From: Marivivens geojensis
GTDB taxonomy: Bacteria; Pseudomonadota; Alphaproteobacteria; Rhodobacterales; Rhodobacteraceae
Length of the DNA stretch: 64,000 bases
NCBI RefSeq assembly: GCF_023540835.1
Contig: NZ_JALKCU010000002.1
Location: 248,001 to 312,000 of the forward strand
Reading direction: 5' to 3'
Positions 35,278 to 43,844 of the stretch are shown here, piece after piece. The notes beneath the pieces are model-generated. The model worked only from the letters and a program-made list of their open reading frames with translations, was not told the DNA's origin and searched no databases. Both the position numbers and the translations under genes were made by a program. The stretch's first letter is position 1, and each line of letters starts with the position of its first letter.

Positions 35278-37035
35278 TTACTCCGCTGCTTCAACGTCAC
35301 TGGCCAAGACCGGCAAGGTCATTTCAAAGACTGCCCCACCTTTTGCGCCATTGCGCGCGGTGAGGCGACCCCCGAGGTCAGTCACAATTCCTGACGAAAT
35401 CGCGAGGCCGAGCCCCACACCGTCACCCGGCTGTTTCGTCGTGTAAAATGGTTCGAACAGGGCATCGAGGTCTTCGATCCCCGCCCCGTTATCGCGCACG
35501 ATCAAACGTACGGCGTCTGTCACGGTCAATGTGACCTCAACGGACGGATCATCGACACCTTTCGTTGCGTCGAGCGCGTTTCGCAACAGGTTGATGATCA
35601 CCTGCTCAAGGCGCAGCCGATCCCCAAAGATCAACGCAGGATTGGATGGCAAGGTCCGCGTGATCGCAACCTTTCGCGTTTTCAATTGCGGTTCCATCAT
35701 CGACAGTGCGGTCGACACCGCGTCGCGCACATCTACTTCTTCAAAGGCATCTTTGCCTTTGCGGGCATAGGATTTCAGCTGTTTGGTGATCGCACCCATC
35801 CGATCGATCAGATCGTCAATCCGCCCAAATGACGACAGTGCCTCGTCCGCGCGTTTACGCTGCAACAACAACCGTGCGCCTGCCAAATAGGTTTTCATCG
35901 CGGCCAGTGGTTGGTTCAACTCGTGGCTCACCGCTGCGGACATTTCACCCAAAGCCGCCAATTTCGATGACTGCGCCAGTGATTGCTCTGCGACTTCTAA
36001 CGTCTTTTCAACCTTCTGACGTTCTGCAATCTCGCGTTGGAGCCGCAAGTTCAACGCCCGCAATTCAGCCGATTCCCGCTGGAAAAACACAACGCGGTTT
36101 GCCGATTTGCGCGAGGACACCCAGAACGCCAAGGCCAAGAGGATCGCAAAGCCCATGATTTCGAGGGCGAGTACCCCGTTCACCTTTTCCCGCACGGAAT
36201 CATAGGTGGTGAAACTGACCATCCGCCAGCCTTGGAACGGGACGCGGGTTTCACGGCGCAACACGGCCTCGCCACGCAAGTAAGCGTCAATCGGAACGAC
36301 GGTCCAATCGCGTGTCGCCTCGAACGCACGATCAATAGCAGATGCGGGCGATTGACGGGCCAATGCTTGTTCTTCCACCAATCCACGCCAGCGCGGTTCG
36401 GTCGATAGAATGATCGTCCCCTCGCTATCAGCAACGAACACCGCGTCCGAAATGCTTGCCCAACTGCGTTCGAGTTTTTGCAAATCAACAGCAACGGTCA
36501 TCACGCCCAAGGTGCCGCTCGGATCGTCCATCTTGCGCGAATAAACGAACGAGAACCCGCCCGATTCAGTGCGCACAGTCGTAAAGATCGTCGCGTTCGA
36601 CCGCAGTGCATTGATGTAATACGGTGCGTTACGGTGGTTTTCGCCCAAACGGTTTCGGTCAGTCGCAGCAACCGTGCGCCCATCTTTGTCCAACAGCATC
36701 AAAGACGCCGCGCCAATCTCATCGACAAAGGATAACAATCGCTGGGTCGATAGAGAGTATTCCGCCGCCGACAACGCACGCAGCAACTCTGGGTCGCGGG
36801 CCAGCAGTTGCGGCACGATAGAGTTACGCTGAAGTTCGGAAATCAGGTTCCCGACATAAAGCGTCATACGCACTTCGGCCCTATTGCGGGTCGATTCCGT
36901 AAAACGCTCTGTCAGGAAAACATTGGTGACATAGACCACCGCGATCGCAATTGCGACGAACAGACCGAACGCCAGCCGATTAAGCCAACGACGGATCTTT
37001 ACTCTCTCAGCACGGTTCACGGTCTTTGCACCCAT
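35278..37035 (-). CDS. dctB: DctB-like sensor histidine kinase
   Basis: A 585-aa membrane kinase with two transmembrane helices (about 20-41 and 287-307) that bracket a periplasmic double-PDC (Cache) sensor, as in the C4-dicarboxylate sensor DctB. The phospho-acceptor is H371 in SAAVSHELNQPLAAM. N, G1 and G2 boxes follow (NLLRNALDA, DNGAGI, GVGLGLAIS). It precedes dctD by six bases. No dctPQM transporter is next to the pair here. It starts 35 bp after purQ on the same strand with no terminator visible, so read-through is possible. Confidence 0.88.
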   Translation of the reverse strand: MGAKTVNRAERVKIRRWLNRLAFGLFVAIAIAVVYVTNVFLTERFTESTRNRAEVRMTLYVGNLISELQRNSIVPQLLARDPELLRALSAAEYSLSTQRLLSFVDEIGAASLMLLDKDGRTVAATDRNRLGENHRNAPYYINALRSNATIFTTVRTESGGFSFVYSRKMDDPSGTLGVMTVAVDLQKLERSWASISDAVFVADSEGTIILSTEPRWRGLVEEQALARQSPASAIDRAFEATRDWTVVPIDAYLRGEAVLRRETRVPFQGWRMVSFTTYDSVREKVNGVLALEIMGFAILLALAFWVSSRKSANRVVFFQRESAELRALNLRLQREIAERQKVEKTLEVAEQSLAQSSKLAALGEMSAAVSHELNQPLAAMKTYLAGARLLLQRKRADEALSSFGRIDDLIDRMGAITKQLKSYARKGKDAFEEVDVRDAVSTALSMMEPQLKTRKVAITRTLPSNPALIFGDRLRLEQVIINLLRNALDATKGVDDPSVEVTLTVTDAVRLIVRDNGAGIEDLDALFEPFYTTKQPGDGVGLGLAISSGIVTDLGGRLTARNGAKGGAVFEMTLPVLASDVEAAE

Positions 37036-37070
37036 GGGGCGATGTTACGCTCGCCCCACGGAAGGCTCAA

Positions 37071-37736
37071 TCAGGCGCTGACCAACTGGTCCAGCATAGA
37101 GCGGAAAAGCGCCTGTCCATCGGTGCCACCATGGTTGGCGTCGATGGCACGTTCGGGGTGCGGCATCATACCCAGAACACGGCGGTTTTCGGACAGAACA
37201 CCAGCGATATTCTCGCGAGCACCGTTTACGTTCTCGGTGTAGGTGAACGCGATACGGTCCTGATCACGCAACGCAGCAAGGGTTTCGTCGTCGCAATAGT
37301 AGTTACCATCGTGGTGAGCGACAGGAATATTGACGATCTGACCCTTGGTGTAACCAGAGGTGAACGCGCTATCGGTTGTCTCAACGGTCAGGCCAACAGT
37401 GCGGCAGACGAATTTAAGACCCGCGTTGCGCATCAGCGCCCCCGGCAGCAAACGGGTTTCGGTCAGAACCTGAAAACCGTTGCAAACACCCAGAGCGTAA
37501 CCGCCAGCGTGGACGTGATCGACAAGGCCCTGACAGACAGGCGATTGTGCCGCAATCGCGCCACAGCGCAGGTAGTCACCGAACGAGAAACCGCCCGGAA
37601 CAGCGACCAGATCAACTTTGGGCAGGCTGGCGTCTTTGTGCCAAACCACCGAGACGTCGAAACCGGACTTTTCCAGCGCGACCGCCATATCACGGTCGCA
37701 GTTGGAACCCGGGAACTGGAGGACAGCAGCCTTCAT
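37071..37736 (-). CDS. purQ: Phosphoribosylformylglycinamidine synthase, glutaminase subunit
   Basis: The class I glutamine amidotransferase subunit of FGAM synthase (with PurL and PurS) in purine synthesis. The nucleophile cysteine lies in LGVCNGFQVLTE, and the catalytic His/Glu are in MMPHPERA. The 221 aa are standard. Its start follows the purS stop with a four-base overlap region. Confidence 0.96.
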   Translation of the reverse strand: MKAAVLQFPGSNCDRDMAVALEKSGFDVSVVWHKDASLPKVDLVAVPGGFSFGDYLRCGAIAAQSPVCQGLVDHVHAGGYALGVCNGFQVLTETRLLPGALMRNAGLKFVCRTVGLTVETTDSAFTSGYTKGQIVNIPVAHHDGNYYCDDETLAALRDQDRIAFTYTENVNGARENIAGVLSENRRVLGMMPHPERAIDANHGGTDGQALFRSMLDQLVSA

Positions 37737-37966
37737 TAGGACAGCTCCACCGTGTAGCTTTCGATCACGGTATTTGCGAGGAGCTTTTCACACATCTCTT
37801 TGACGGTGGCCTCTGTGGTCCCGTCAGCAAGATCGAGCTCGATCACTTTACCTTGGCGGACACCTTCGACGCCGGCAAAACCAAGCGCACCCAGAGCATG
37901 GCGAACAGCCTCACCTTGGGGGTCCAGAACGCCATTTTTCAGCATGACATGCACACGAGCTTTCAT
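37736..37966 (-). CDS. purS: Phosphoribosylformylglycinamidine synthase subunit PurS
   Basis: The 76-aa small subunit that bridges PurL and PurQ for ammonia channelling. It has the family pattern MKARVHVMLKNGVLDPQGEAVRHALGALGF and ends in NTVIESYTVEL. It sits 15 bp after purC and abuts purQ. Confidence 0.96.
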   Translation of the reverse strand: MKARVHVMLKNGVLDPQGEAVRHALGALGFAGVEGVRQGKVIELDLADGTTEATVKEMCEKLLANTVIESYTVELS

Positions 37967-37981
37967 CGGGCGATATCCTTT

Positions 37982-38743
37982 TTAGTTAATCATCGTTGGC
38001 TTGGTCGTGTGGGTGACGTTCGTGGGCAGAACCCCCAAACGACGTGCCACTTCGGTATAGGCATCGGTTAGGTTGCCCAGATCGCGACGGAATACGTCTT
38101 TGTCTAGCTTCGCACCTGTTTCGACATCCCACAGACGGCAGCTATCAGGGCTGATTTCATCAGCAACCACCAAACGCGGGTATTCATTTTCCCAGACGCG
38201 ACCAAATTCGATTTTGAAGTCGATCAGACGGATACCAACGCCGTGCATTACACCTGCGAGGAAATCGTTGACGCGCAGAGCGGTCGAAACGATCTCGTCC
38301 AGCTCTTGCTGGGTCGCCCAGCCGAACGCTGCGATGTATTCTTCGGGAACCAGCGGATCGCCAAGAGCGTCATCTTTGTACGAGAACTCAACAATCGGAC
38401 GCGGCAGTTGGGTGCCCTCTTCGAGGCCCAAACGTTTCGCCATAGATCCAGCCGCAAAGTTACGCACAATCACCTCGAGCGGTACAATCTCGGCCTGACG
38501 GCAGAGTTGTTCACGCATGTTGAGGCGTTTGATGAAGTGCGTAGGAATCCCTACAGCCTGAAGGCCAGTCATGAAAAACTCGGACAGGCGGTTGTTCAAC
38601 ACGCCCTTACCGTCGATCACAGCCTTTTTCTCTGCGTTGAATGCAGTGGCATCGTCCTTAAAATACTGAACAATCGTGCCCGGTTCCGGGCCTTCATACA
38701 GAATCTTAGCTTTGCCTTCGTAGATCTTTTTGCGCCGCGCCAT
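37982..38743 (-). CDS. purC: SAICAR synthetase
   Basis: Phosphoribosylaminoimidazole-succinocarboxamide synthase, 253 aa: it joins aspartate to CAIR. Landmarks are [51 protein letters not shown] and LIDFKIEFG. It is the first gene of purC-purS-purQ. Confidence 0.96.
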   Translation of the reverse strand: MARRKKIYEGKAKILYEGPEPGTIVQYFKDDATAFNAEKKAVIDGKGVLNNRLSEFFMTGLQAVGIPTHFIKRLNMREQLCRQAEIVPLEVIVRNFAAGSMAKRLGLEEGTQLPRPIVEFSYKDDALGDPLVPEEYIAAFGWATQQELDEIVSTALRVNDFLAGVMHGVGIRLIDFKIEFGRVWENEYPRLVVADEISPDSCRLWDVETGAKLDKDVFRRDLGNLTDAYTEVARRLGVLPTNVTHTTKPTMIN

Positions 38744-38792
38744 GCACGTCCCCTCGTCTGGCTGCGCTTTCCGCAGCGTGAGTCATGGGCTG

Positions 38793-38821
38793 CGTATAGG
38801 GCAAGCCCCTCGAAGCTGCAA
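38793..38821 (-). promoter_or_regulatory. Predicted promoter of purCSQ
   Basis: Minus-strand TTGCAG (38816-38821) and TATACG (38793-38798) are 17 bp apart, 50 bp before the purC ATG. A perfect inverted repeat TTTGCG-AAAG-CGCAAA lies just upstream at 38850-38865 and could be an operator. Confidence 0.55.
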
Positions 38822-38938
38822 GAATTGCAAGCGCAAACCGCTATGCGAATTTGCGAAAGCGCAAAACAGGGAAATCTTGTCCTGACTGACGTGGACCACC
38901 ACATAGAATGCAGAGCACCGTAACAAAGGGAGGTCCCC

Positions 38939-39253
38939 ATGAGCACTTTTGATGATCGCGAGAAGGCATTTGAAGATAAGTTCGCCCATGATGCTGAAAT
39001 GCAGTTCAAGGCCGAAGCCCGACGAAACAAGCTTTTGGGACTTTGGGCGGCAGAGCTTTTGGGTAAATCAGGTGAAGACGCAAATGCCTACGCCGCCGAG
39101 GTGGTCAAAGCCGATCTTCAGGAATCTGGGGACGAAGATGTCTATCGCAAAGTCGCGGCCGATCTGGGTGACAAAGCGGACGAGGCCACGATACGCGCAA
39201 AAATGCGAGACCTCCGCGCTGTCGCCAAAGATCAACTGATGACCGAAAGCTAA
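38939..39253 (+). CDS. DUF1476 protein, F1-ATPase zeta-subunit type inhibitor
   Basis: The 104-aa helical protein (MSTFDDREKAFEDKFAHDAEMQFKAEARRNKLLGLWAAELLG) matches the DUF1476 family. Its Paracoccus member is the zeta subunit that blocks F1-ATPase rotation through its N-terminal inhibitory segment. GGGAGG precedes the ATG. A hairpin without a T-run (ACGGGCGCG/CGCGCCCGT, 39261-39287) follows and may attenuate transcription. Inhibition in this organism is inferred from the family; potency varies among alphaproteobacteria. Confidence 0.88.
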   Translation: MSTFDDREKAFEDKFAHDAEMQFKAEARRNKLLGLWAAELLGKSGEDANAYAAEVVKADLQESGDEDVYRKVAADLGDKADEATIRAKMRDLRAVAKDQLMTES

Positions 39254-39356
39254 TCCAAAAACGGGCGCGAAAAACAACCGCGCCCGTCTATGAAATACAA
39301 TTCAGGTTTGAAAACCTTGCCATGTCATGCCATGCGGGGACAAACGACTCTGACGA

Positions 39357-40376
39357 ATGGTTCGCGATATGACAAATGCACTTTCCCGCTTGCTCGAAAC
39401 ACGCGACTGGCTGATGGCCGACGGCGCGACAGGCACTAACCTGTTCAACATGGGCCTCAGCTCTGGTGATGCGCCAGAAATGTGGAACGTCGAACATCCT
39501 GAAAAGATCAAAGCCCTCTACGCTGGTGCTGTGGACGCAGGCAGTGATCTGTTCCTCACAAACTCTTTCGGTGGCAATGCATCGCGTTTGAAACTGCACG
39601 GCGCAGAAGGCCGCGTTCGCGAACTGAACCGCATTGCGGCAGAACTGGGTCGTGAAGTCGCTGACGCCGCTGGCCGTCCCGTGATTGTCGCAGGCTCTGT
39701 TGGCCCGACTGGAGAAATCATGGCGCCGATGGGCAGCCTGACCCACGAGCTGGCCGTTGAAATGTTCCACGAACAGGCCGAAGGTCTGAAAGAAGGCGGC
39801 GCGGATGTACTTTGGGTCGAAACCATTTCGGCTGTCGAAGAATACAAAGCAGCTGCAGAAGCCGCGAAACTCGCTGGTATGGCGTGGTGCGGCACGATGA
39901 GCTTTGACACCGCTGGCCGCACCATGATGGGCATCACCAGTGCCGACCTCGCAAAAGTGATCGATAAACTCGACCATCCGCCGCTTGCGTTTGGTGCGAA
40001 CTGTGGCGTTGGCGCTGCTGACCTTCTGCGCACCGTTCTTGGCTTTGCTGCCACTGGGTCGCAAACCCCGATCATCGCAAAAGGCAACGCGGGTATCCCG
40101 AAATACCACGACGGCCACATCCACTATGACGGCACCCCGTCCCTGATGGGTGACTATGCAGTGCTGGCGCGTGATTGCGGCGCGACCATCATCGGCGGAT
40201 GTTGTGGCACGACACCAGAACACCTGCGCGCCATGAAAGAAGCACTGGAAACCCGTCCGCGTGGCGACCGTCCGACCTTGGACGAAATCGCTGCGAAACT
40301 CGGTGGTTTCTCGTCGACCTCTGATGGCACCGACGGTGACGGCCCAGAGCGTCGCAAATCGCGTCGCCGCGGATAA
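39357..40376 (+). CDS. bmt: Homocysteine S-methyltransferase domain protein (Bmt / split methionine synthase)
   Basis: The 339-aa protein has the homocysteine-binding (beta/alpha)8 barrel with the zinc cysteines in FGANCGVG and GGCCGTTPEH and the N-terminal MADGATGTNLFNMG. Such stand-alone domains transfer a methyl group to homocysteine, from a corrinoid protein or betaine. The next genes encode a corrinoid protein and DUF1638, so a split B12-dependent methionine synthase is the best reading; the name betaine-homocysteine methyltransferase is also used for this family. The tail from about 310 is a disordered Asp/Arg-rich extension. A strong terminator separates it from the corrinoid gene. Confidence 0.87.
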   Translation: MVRDMTNALSRLLETRDWLMADGATGTNLFNMGLSSGDAPEMWNVEHPEKIKALYAGAVDAGSDLFLTNSFGGNASRLKLHGAEGRVRELNRIAAELGREVADAAGRPVIVAGSVGPTGEIMAPMGSLTHELAVEMFHEQAEGLKEGGADVLWVETISAVEEYKAAAEAAKLAGMAWCGTMSFDTAGRTMMGITSADLAKVIDKLDHPPLAFGANCGVGAADLLRTVLGFAATGSQTPIIAKGNAGIPKYHDGHIHYDGTPSLMGDYAVLARDCGATIIGGCCGTTPEHLRAMKEALETRPRGDRPTLDEIAAKLGGFSSTSDGTDGDGPERRKSRRRG

Positions 40377-40403
40377 GTGCAGGTCGACCCCTGAAAATCC
40401 AAA

Positions 40404-40433
40404 AACCGCGCCGTTCGGTGCGGTTTTTTTTCG
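40404..40433 (+). terminator. Intrinsic terminator after the homocysteine methyltransferase gene
   Basis: An AACCGC/GCGGTT stem with a GCC-GTTC-GGT top is followed by eight Ts. The next gene must therefore have its own promoter in the 110 bp that follow. Confidence 0.9.
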
Positions 40434-40544
40434 ACATTTTGTGATACCGTCGTTTCCGACCCGCTCAGAGTCGCAATCGGTCCAGACCAATTGTCGCATT
40501 GGGATCAAATCACCGCAATTGTCCCTTCCAACTAGAGAACGCCA

Positions 40545-41243
40545 ATGTCCGATCAAGATGACATCATTCTGTCCGAACTGAACGACGAAGAACTCGTCGA
40601 ACAGATGTTTGACGACCTTTACGACGGTCTGAAGGAAGAGATCGAAGAAGGTGTTGAAATCCTTCTCGAGCGTGGCTGGACTCCTTACCGCGTCCTGACC
40701 GAAGCTCTCGTTGGTGGCATGACTGTTGTTGGCCGCGACTTCCGCGATGGTATCCTCTTCGTTCCCGAAGTTTTGCTCGCTGCGAACGCGATGAAGGGCG
40801 GCATGGCCATCCTGAAGCCGCTTCTGGCTGAAACAGGCGCACCGCGCGTTGGTAAAATGGTGATCGGCACGGTTAAGGGCGACATCCACGACATCGGTAA
40901 AAACCTAGTTTCCATGATGATGGAAGGCGCTGGCTTTGAAGTTGTCGACCTCGGCATCAACAATGCTGTTGAGAAATACCTCGAAGCGCTGGAAACCGAA
41001 AAGCCTGACATCCTCGGCATGTCGGCTCTGCTGACCACCACGATGCCTTACATGAAAACGGTGATCGACACGATGGTCGAACAGGGTATCCGCGACGACT
41101 ATATCGTTCTGGTTGGCGGCGCACCGCTCAACGAAGAATTCGGTCGTGCGATTGGCGCTGATGCTTACTGCCGTGACGCTGCTGTTGCAGTGGATACCGC
41201 GAAAGCCTTCGTTGCGCGCAAGCACAACCAGATGAATGCCTGA
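40545..41243 (+). CDS. Corrinoid (B12-binding) methyltransferase protein
   Basis: The 232-aa protein has the MetH-type helical cap (about 12-95, EVLLAANAMKGGMAILKPLL) and a cobalamin domain with the cobalt-ligand motif GDIHDIGKNLV (H115), GADAYCRDA and VLVGGAPLN. It carries methylcobalamin between a methyl donor enzyme and the homocysteine methyltransferase. GAGA lies about nine bases before the ATG. It overlaps the DUF1638 gene by eight bases. Confidence 0.92.
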   Translation: MSDQDDIILSELNDEELVEQMFDDLYDGLKEEIEEGVEILLERGWTPYRVLTEALVGGMTVVGRDFRDGILFVPEVLLAANAMKGGMAILKPLLAETGAPRVGKMVIGTVKGDIHDIGKNLVSMMMEGAGFEVVDLGINNAVEKYLEALETEKPDILGMSALLTTTMPYMKTVIDTMVEQGIRDDYIVLVGGAPLNEEFGRAIGADAYCRDAAVAVDTAKAFVARKHNQMNA

Positions 41244-41874
41244 TCTTTCAGACAGCATACTGACAAATGACGGCCTTGCCCCTTTGGGGCGAGGCCGCGT
41301 TCTTATTGTGGCCTGCGGTGCCCTCGCCCATGAGATCACTGCACTGAAACGGCTGAACGGTTGGGATCACGTCGACCTCCAATGCCTTCCCGCGATTTTG
41401 CACAACCACCCCGAACGGATCACCGACGCGGTCGAGGCTGCCGTCATTGAGAACCGCGATGACTATGATCAGATCATGGTCGCCTATGCGGACTGTGGCA
41501 CGGGTGGACAGTTGTTCGCGAAATGCGATGAACTGGGCGTCGACTATATCGCTGGTCCGCACTGCTATTCGTTTTTTGAAACGAATGCTGTTTTTGAGGC
41601 CCACGGTGAAGTCACCGCCTTTTACCTCACCGATTTCCTTGCCCGCCAGTTTGACGCCTTTGTCTGGAAACCGCTCGGCCTGGATCGTCACCCCGATCTG
41701 TTGTCGATGTATTTCGGCAATTACGAAAAACTGGTTTACCTTGCCCAAACAGACGACCCTGCTCTGACAGCCAAAGCGGCCGACTGCGCGACCCGCATGG
41801 GCCTCGCGTTTGAGCGTCGTTTTACAGGATACGGCGACCTCGCGACGGCGATCGCGAAGGCCGCAGCGGATTAA
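41236..41874 (+). CDS. DUF1638 domain protein
   Basis: The 212-aa protein matches DUF1638: VLIVACGALAHEITALKR at the start and VAYADCGTGGQLFAKCDELGVDYIAGPHCYSFF in the middle, with conserved cysteines and histidine that could bind metal. It overlaps the corrinoid gene. In other roseobacters, DUF1638 genes next to split methionine synthase genes are reported to be needed for methionine synthesis; a methyl-transfer or corrinoid-handling role is inferred here. Its TAA and the aroB TAA on the other strand share the palindrome TTAA. Confidence 0.85.
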   Translation: MPDLSDSILTNDGLAPLGRGRVLIVACGALAHEITALKRLNGWDHVDLQCLPAILHNHPERITDAVEAAVIENRDDYDQIMVAYADCGTGGQLFAKCDELGVDYIAGPHCYSFFETNAVFEAHGEVTAFYLTDFLARQFDAFVWKPLGLDRHPDLLSMYFGNYEKLVYLAQTDDPALTAKAADCATRMGLAFERRFTGYGDLATAIAKAAAD

Positions 41875-42983
41875 CCGCGCAGCGCGTCATTCAGGACCGA
41901 CAGCACGGCCTCACGCGACACATCCGAGGTCACAAAGGCCTGCCCGATCCCGCGCGCAAGGATGAACCGTAGCTTTCCATCCAAAACCTTTTTGTCCTGC
42001 CCCATGAGCGTCAACAGCGCCTCAGCATCCGGCAGGTCACCCGGAATATCGGTCACATCCGTTTTCATGCCCATCTCACGCAGGTGCGCACGAACGCGGC
42101 TCGGGTCCTCTTGGCTACAAAGCCCCATGCGAGAGGACAGCTCAAAGGCCAGCGCACAGCCAATTGCGACACCTTCGCCGTGAAGAAGACGATCTGAATA
42201 TCCCGTCGCTTTTTCCAGCGCATGGCAGAACGTGTGACCGAGGTTCAGAAGCGCCCGATCCCCCTGCTCTGTCTCGTCGCGCATCACGATCTCGGCTTTC
42301 ATTTCAACCGAGCGTTTCACGGCATAAACCCGCGCCGCCATATCGCCCGCAGCCATTTTCGGCGCATTTACTTCAAGCCAATCGAAAAACGCCGCATCCC
42401 CCAACAGACCGTATTTCACGACCTCACCGTACCCCGCGAGGAAATCGCGTTCCGTCAGTGTGGACAGAATCGACGTATCCGCCAAAACGAGACTCGGCTG
42501 ATGGAAAGCACCGACGAGGTTCTTACCTTGATCCGTGTTGATACCCGTTTTCCCGCCGACAGAGCTATCCACCTGCGCCAAAAGCGAGGTCGGGATTTGA
42601 ACGAACCGCACACCGCGACGCAAAACCGACGCAGCAAAACCAACTAGATCACCAATCACACCACCACCGAGCGCGATAACGAGGCCGTTCCGTTCGACCT
42701 TTTGCTCAAGCAGCCATTCAACCGTTTTGGTAAACTCAGGCCAACGTTTGGTGCTTTCGCCCGCAGGCAAAGTCAGCGCGGAATGCGCCACGCCCGCGGC
42801 ATCCAAAGACGCCTGCAAGGTCGCCAGATGAAGTCGCGCAACATTTTCATCCGTAACAATCGCGACCTTCTTAACCGTCAGCATGTCCGCCACCCGCGCA
42901 CCTGCTGTCGCAATCAGGTCTGGCCCGATCAGAACGTCGTATTCGCGGCCAACCAACCCAACATGCACGGTTTCGAAAGTCAT
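41871..42983 (-). CDS. aroB: 3-Dehydroquinate synthase
   Basis: The second shikimate-pathway enzyme, making dehydroquinate from DAHP with NAD and a metal ion. Landmarks are GGGVIGDLVGFAASVLRRGVRFVQIPTSLLAQVDSSVGGKTGIN and the metal-site histidines in LNLGHTFCHALE and LLHGEGVAIG. The 370 aa are standard. Its ATG overlaps the aroK stop (ATGA), so the pair is coupled. Confidence 0.96.
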   Translation of the reverse strand: MTFETVHVGLVGREYDVLIGPDLIATAGARVADMLTVKKVAIVTDENVARLHLATLQASLDAAGVAHSALTLPAGESTKRWPEFTKTVEWLLEQKVERNGLVIALGGGVIGDLVGFAASVLRRGVRFVQIPTSLLAQVDSSVGGKTGINTDQGKNLVGAFHQPSLVLADTSILSTLTERDFLAGYGEVVKYGLLGDAAFFDWLEVNAPKMAAGDMAARVYAVKRSVEMKAEIVMRDETEQGDRALLNLGHTFCHALEKATGYSDRLLHGEGVAIGCALAFELSSRMGLCSQEDPSRVRAHLREMGMKTDVTDIPGDLPDAEALLTLMGQDKKVLDGKLRFILARGIGQAFVTSDVSREAVLSVLNDALRG

Positions 42984-43585
42984 GATTTTTCCTTTAGGAC
43001 ATCGACACGGCCCAATAGCGCTTCGATCGCTTTGTCGGTGGTGTCATCAATCGAATAATTTGCCAGCGTTTCGACCGTTAGGTTCGCGAGGCTATAAATC
43101 GGCTCTCGCACTGCCAACAAATCTGCGAGCGTCTGACGCGGGTTCGCAGTGCGCAACAGCGGGCGCGTATCCTTGTGACGCACACGTTCCCAGAGCGTAT
43201 CCAACGACGCCTTGAGCCAAAGCGACACACCCTTTTCGGTGATCATCGTGCGGTTCCGTTCCGCCATGAACGCCCCCCCGCCCGTCGACAACACACAAGG
43301 CCGCCCATTCAGCAGACGCCGAATAACCTCAGTCTCACGACGACGGAAAAACTCTTCGCCATCGCGGGCGAAAATCTCAGAGATGCTTGCGTTAGCGGCA
43401 CGCTCAATCTCGGCATCAGAATCAAGGAAGGCCACACCCAACCGAGTCGCCAGCGATTTGCCGATCGCAGACTTGCCCGACCCCATCATTCCGACCAGAA
43501 CAACCGTCCGTTCCAGACGAAATGGACCGCTCAAAGCGGTTTTGCTCTCTGGGTCGTGATCGGCTGTGGCTTGCCGAGTTGTCAT
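42980..43585 (-). CDS. aroK: Shikimate kinase
   Basis: A P-loop kinase phosphorylating shikimate. Walker A is GMMGSGKSAIGKSLA; shikimate-binding DSDAEIE, GEEFFRRRE and STGGGAFM are all present. I use ATG 43585 (GGGACA upstream), giving a usual 201-aa protein; the longer frame adds a hydrophobic leader with no RBS. It is transcribed ahead of aroB and divergently from the small membrane gene at 43686. Confidence 0.95.
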   Translation of the reverse strand: MTTRQATADHDPESKTALSGPFRLERTVVLVGMMGSGKSAIGKSLATRLGVAFLDSDAEIERAANASISEIFARDGEEFFRRRETEVIRRLLNGRPCVLSTGGGAFMAERNRTMITEKGVSLWLKASLDTLWERVRHKDTRPLLRTANPRQTLADLLAVREPIYSLANLTVETLANYSIDDTTDKAIEALLGRVDVLKEKS

Positions 43586-43685
43586 TTTCTGTCCCGAATG
43601 GCGTGTTATTGCTTGCAAGGGCATATATAAAGACAGCCAAGGGTGCAAAGCCCATGAGGCATAAAGGGCAAGAAAGGCTATCGGA

Positions 43686-43841
43686 ATGTTGTGGAGATTG
43701 TTCAAAGCTCTGATCGTTCTGCTTTTTCTAGCGGGGGTCGGACTTGTGGCATATGCCTACGTCGGGCCACTGTTCTTTCCGGCAGATTTCGCGGCGCCGG
43801 AACAAGCAGTCAGCCAGCCCGTTACCCTGCAGGTGAAATAA
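43686..43841 (+). CDS. Small single-pass membrane protein, 51 aa
   Basis: The reading frame MLWRLFKALIVLLFLAGVGLVAYAYVGPLFFP... encodes one N-terminal membrane helix and a short Ala/Gln/Val-rich tail. It ends three bases before the next gene's ATG, so the two are almost certainly one operon. The protein is not recognised by name, but such short ORFs ahead of the xerD-linked secreted protein are plausible conserved genes. Confidence 0.6.
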   Translation: MLWRLFKALIVLLFLAGVGLVAYAYVGPLFFPADFAAPEQAVSQPVTLQVK

Positions 43842-43844
43842 CAA

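Noticed and set aside
38850-38865. TTTGCG/CGCAAA palindrome as a PurR operator
   Set aside because: It resembles the core of enterobacterial PurR sites, but alphaproteobacterial purine regulation by PurR is not established, so it is only noted beside the purC promoter.
39254-39356. SAM-type riboswitch before the homocysteine methyltransferase gene
   Set aside because: The leader has small hairpins (AGGTTT/AAACCT; ACGGGCGCG/CGCGCCCGT) but I could not match the conserved core of a known SAM or SAH riboswitch.
39288-40889. A 533-aa open frame on the minus strand
   Set aside because: It is antisense to the homocysteine methyltransferase and corrinoid genes, with low-complexity His/Arg/Phe content typical of a shadow frame.
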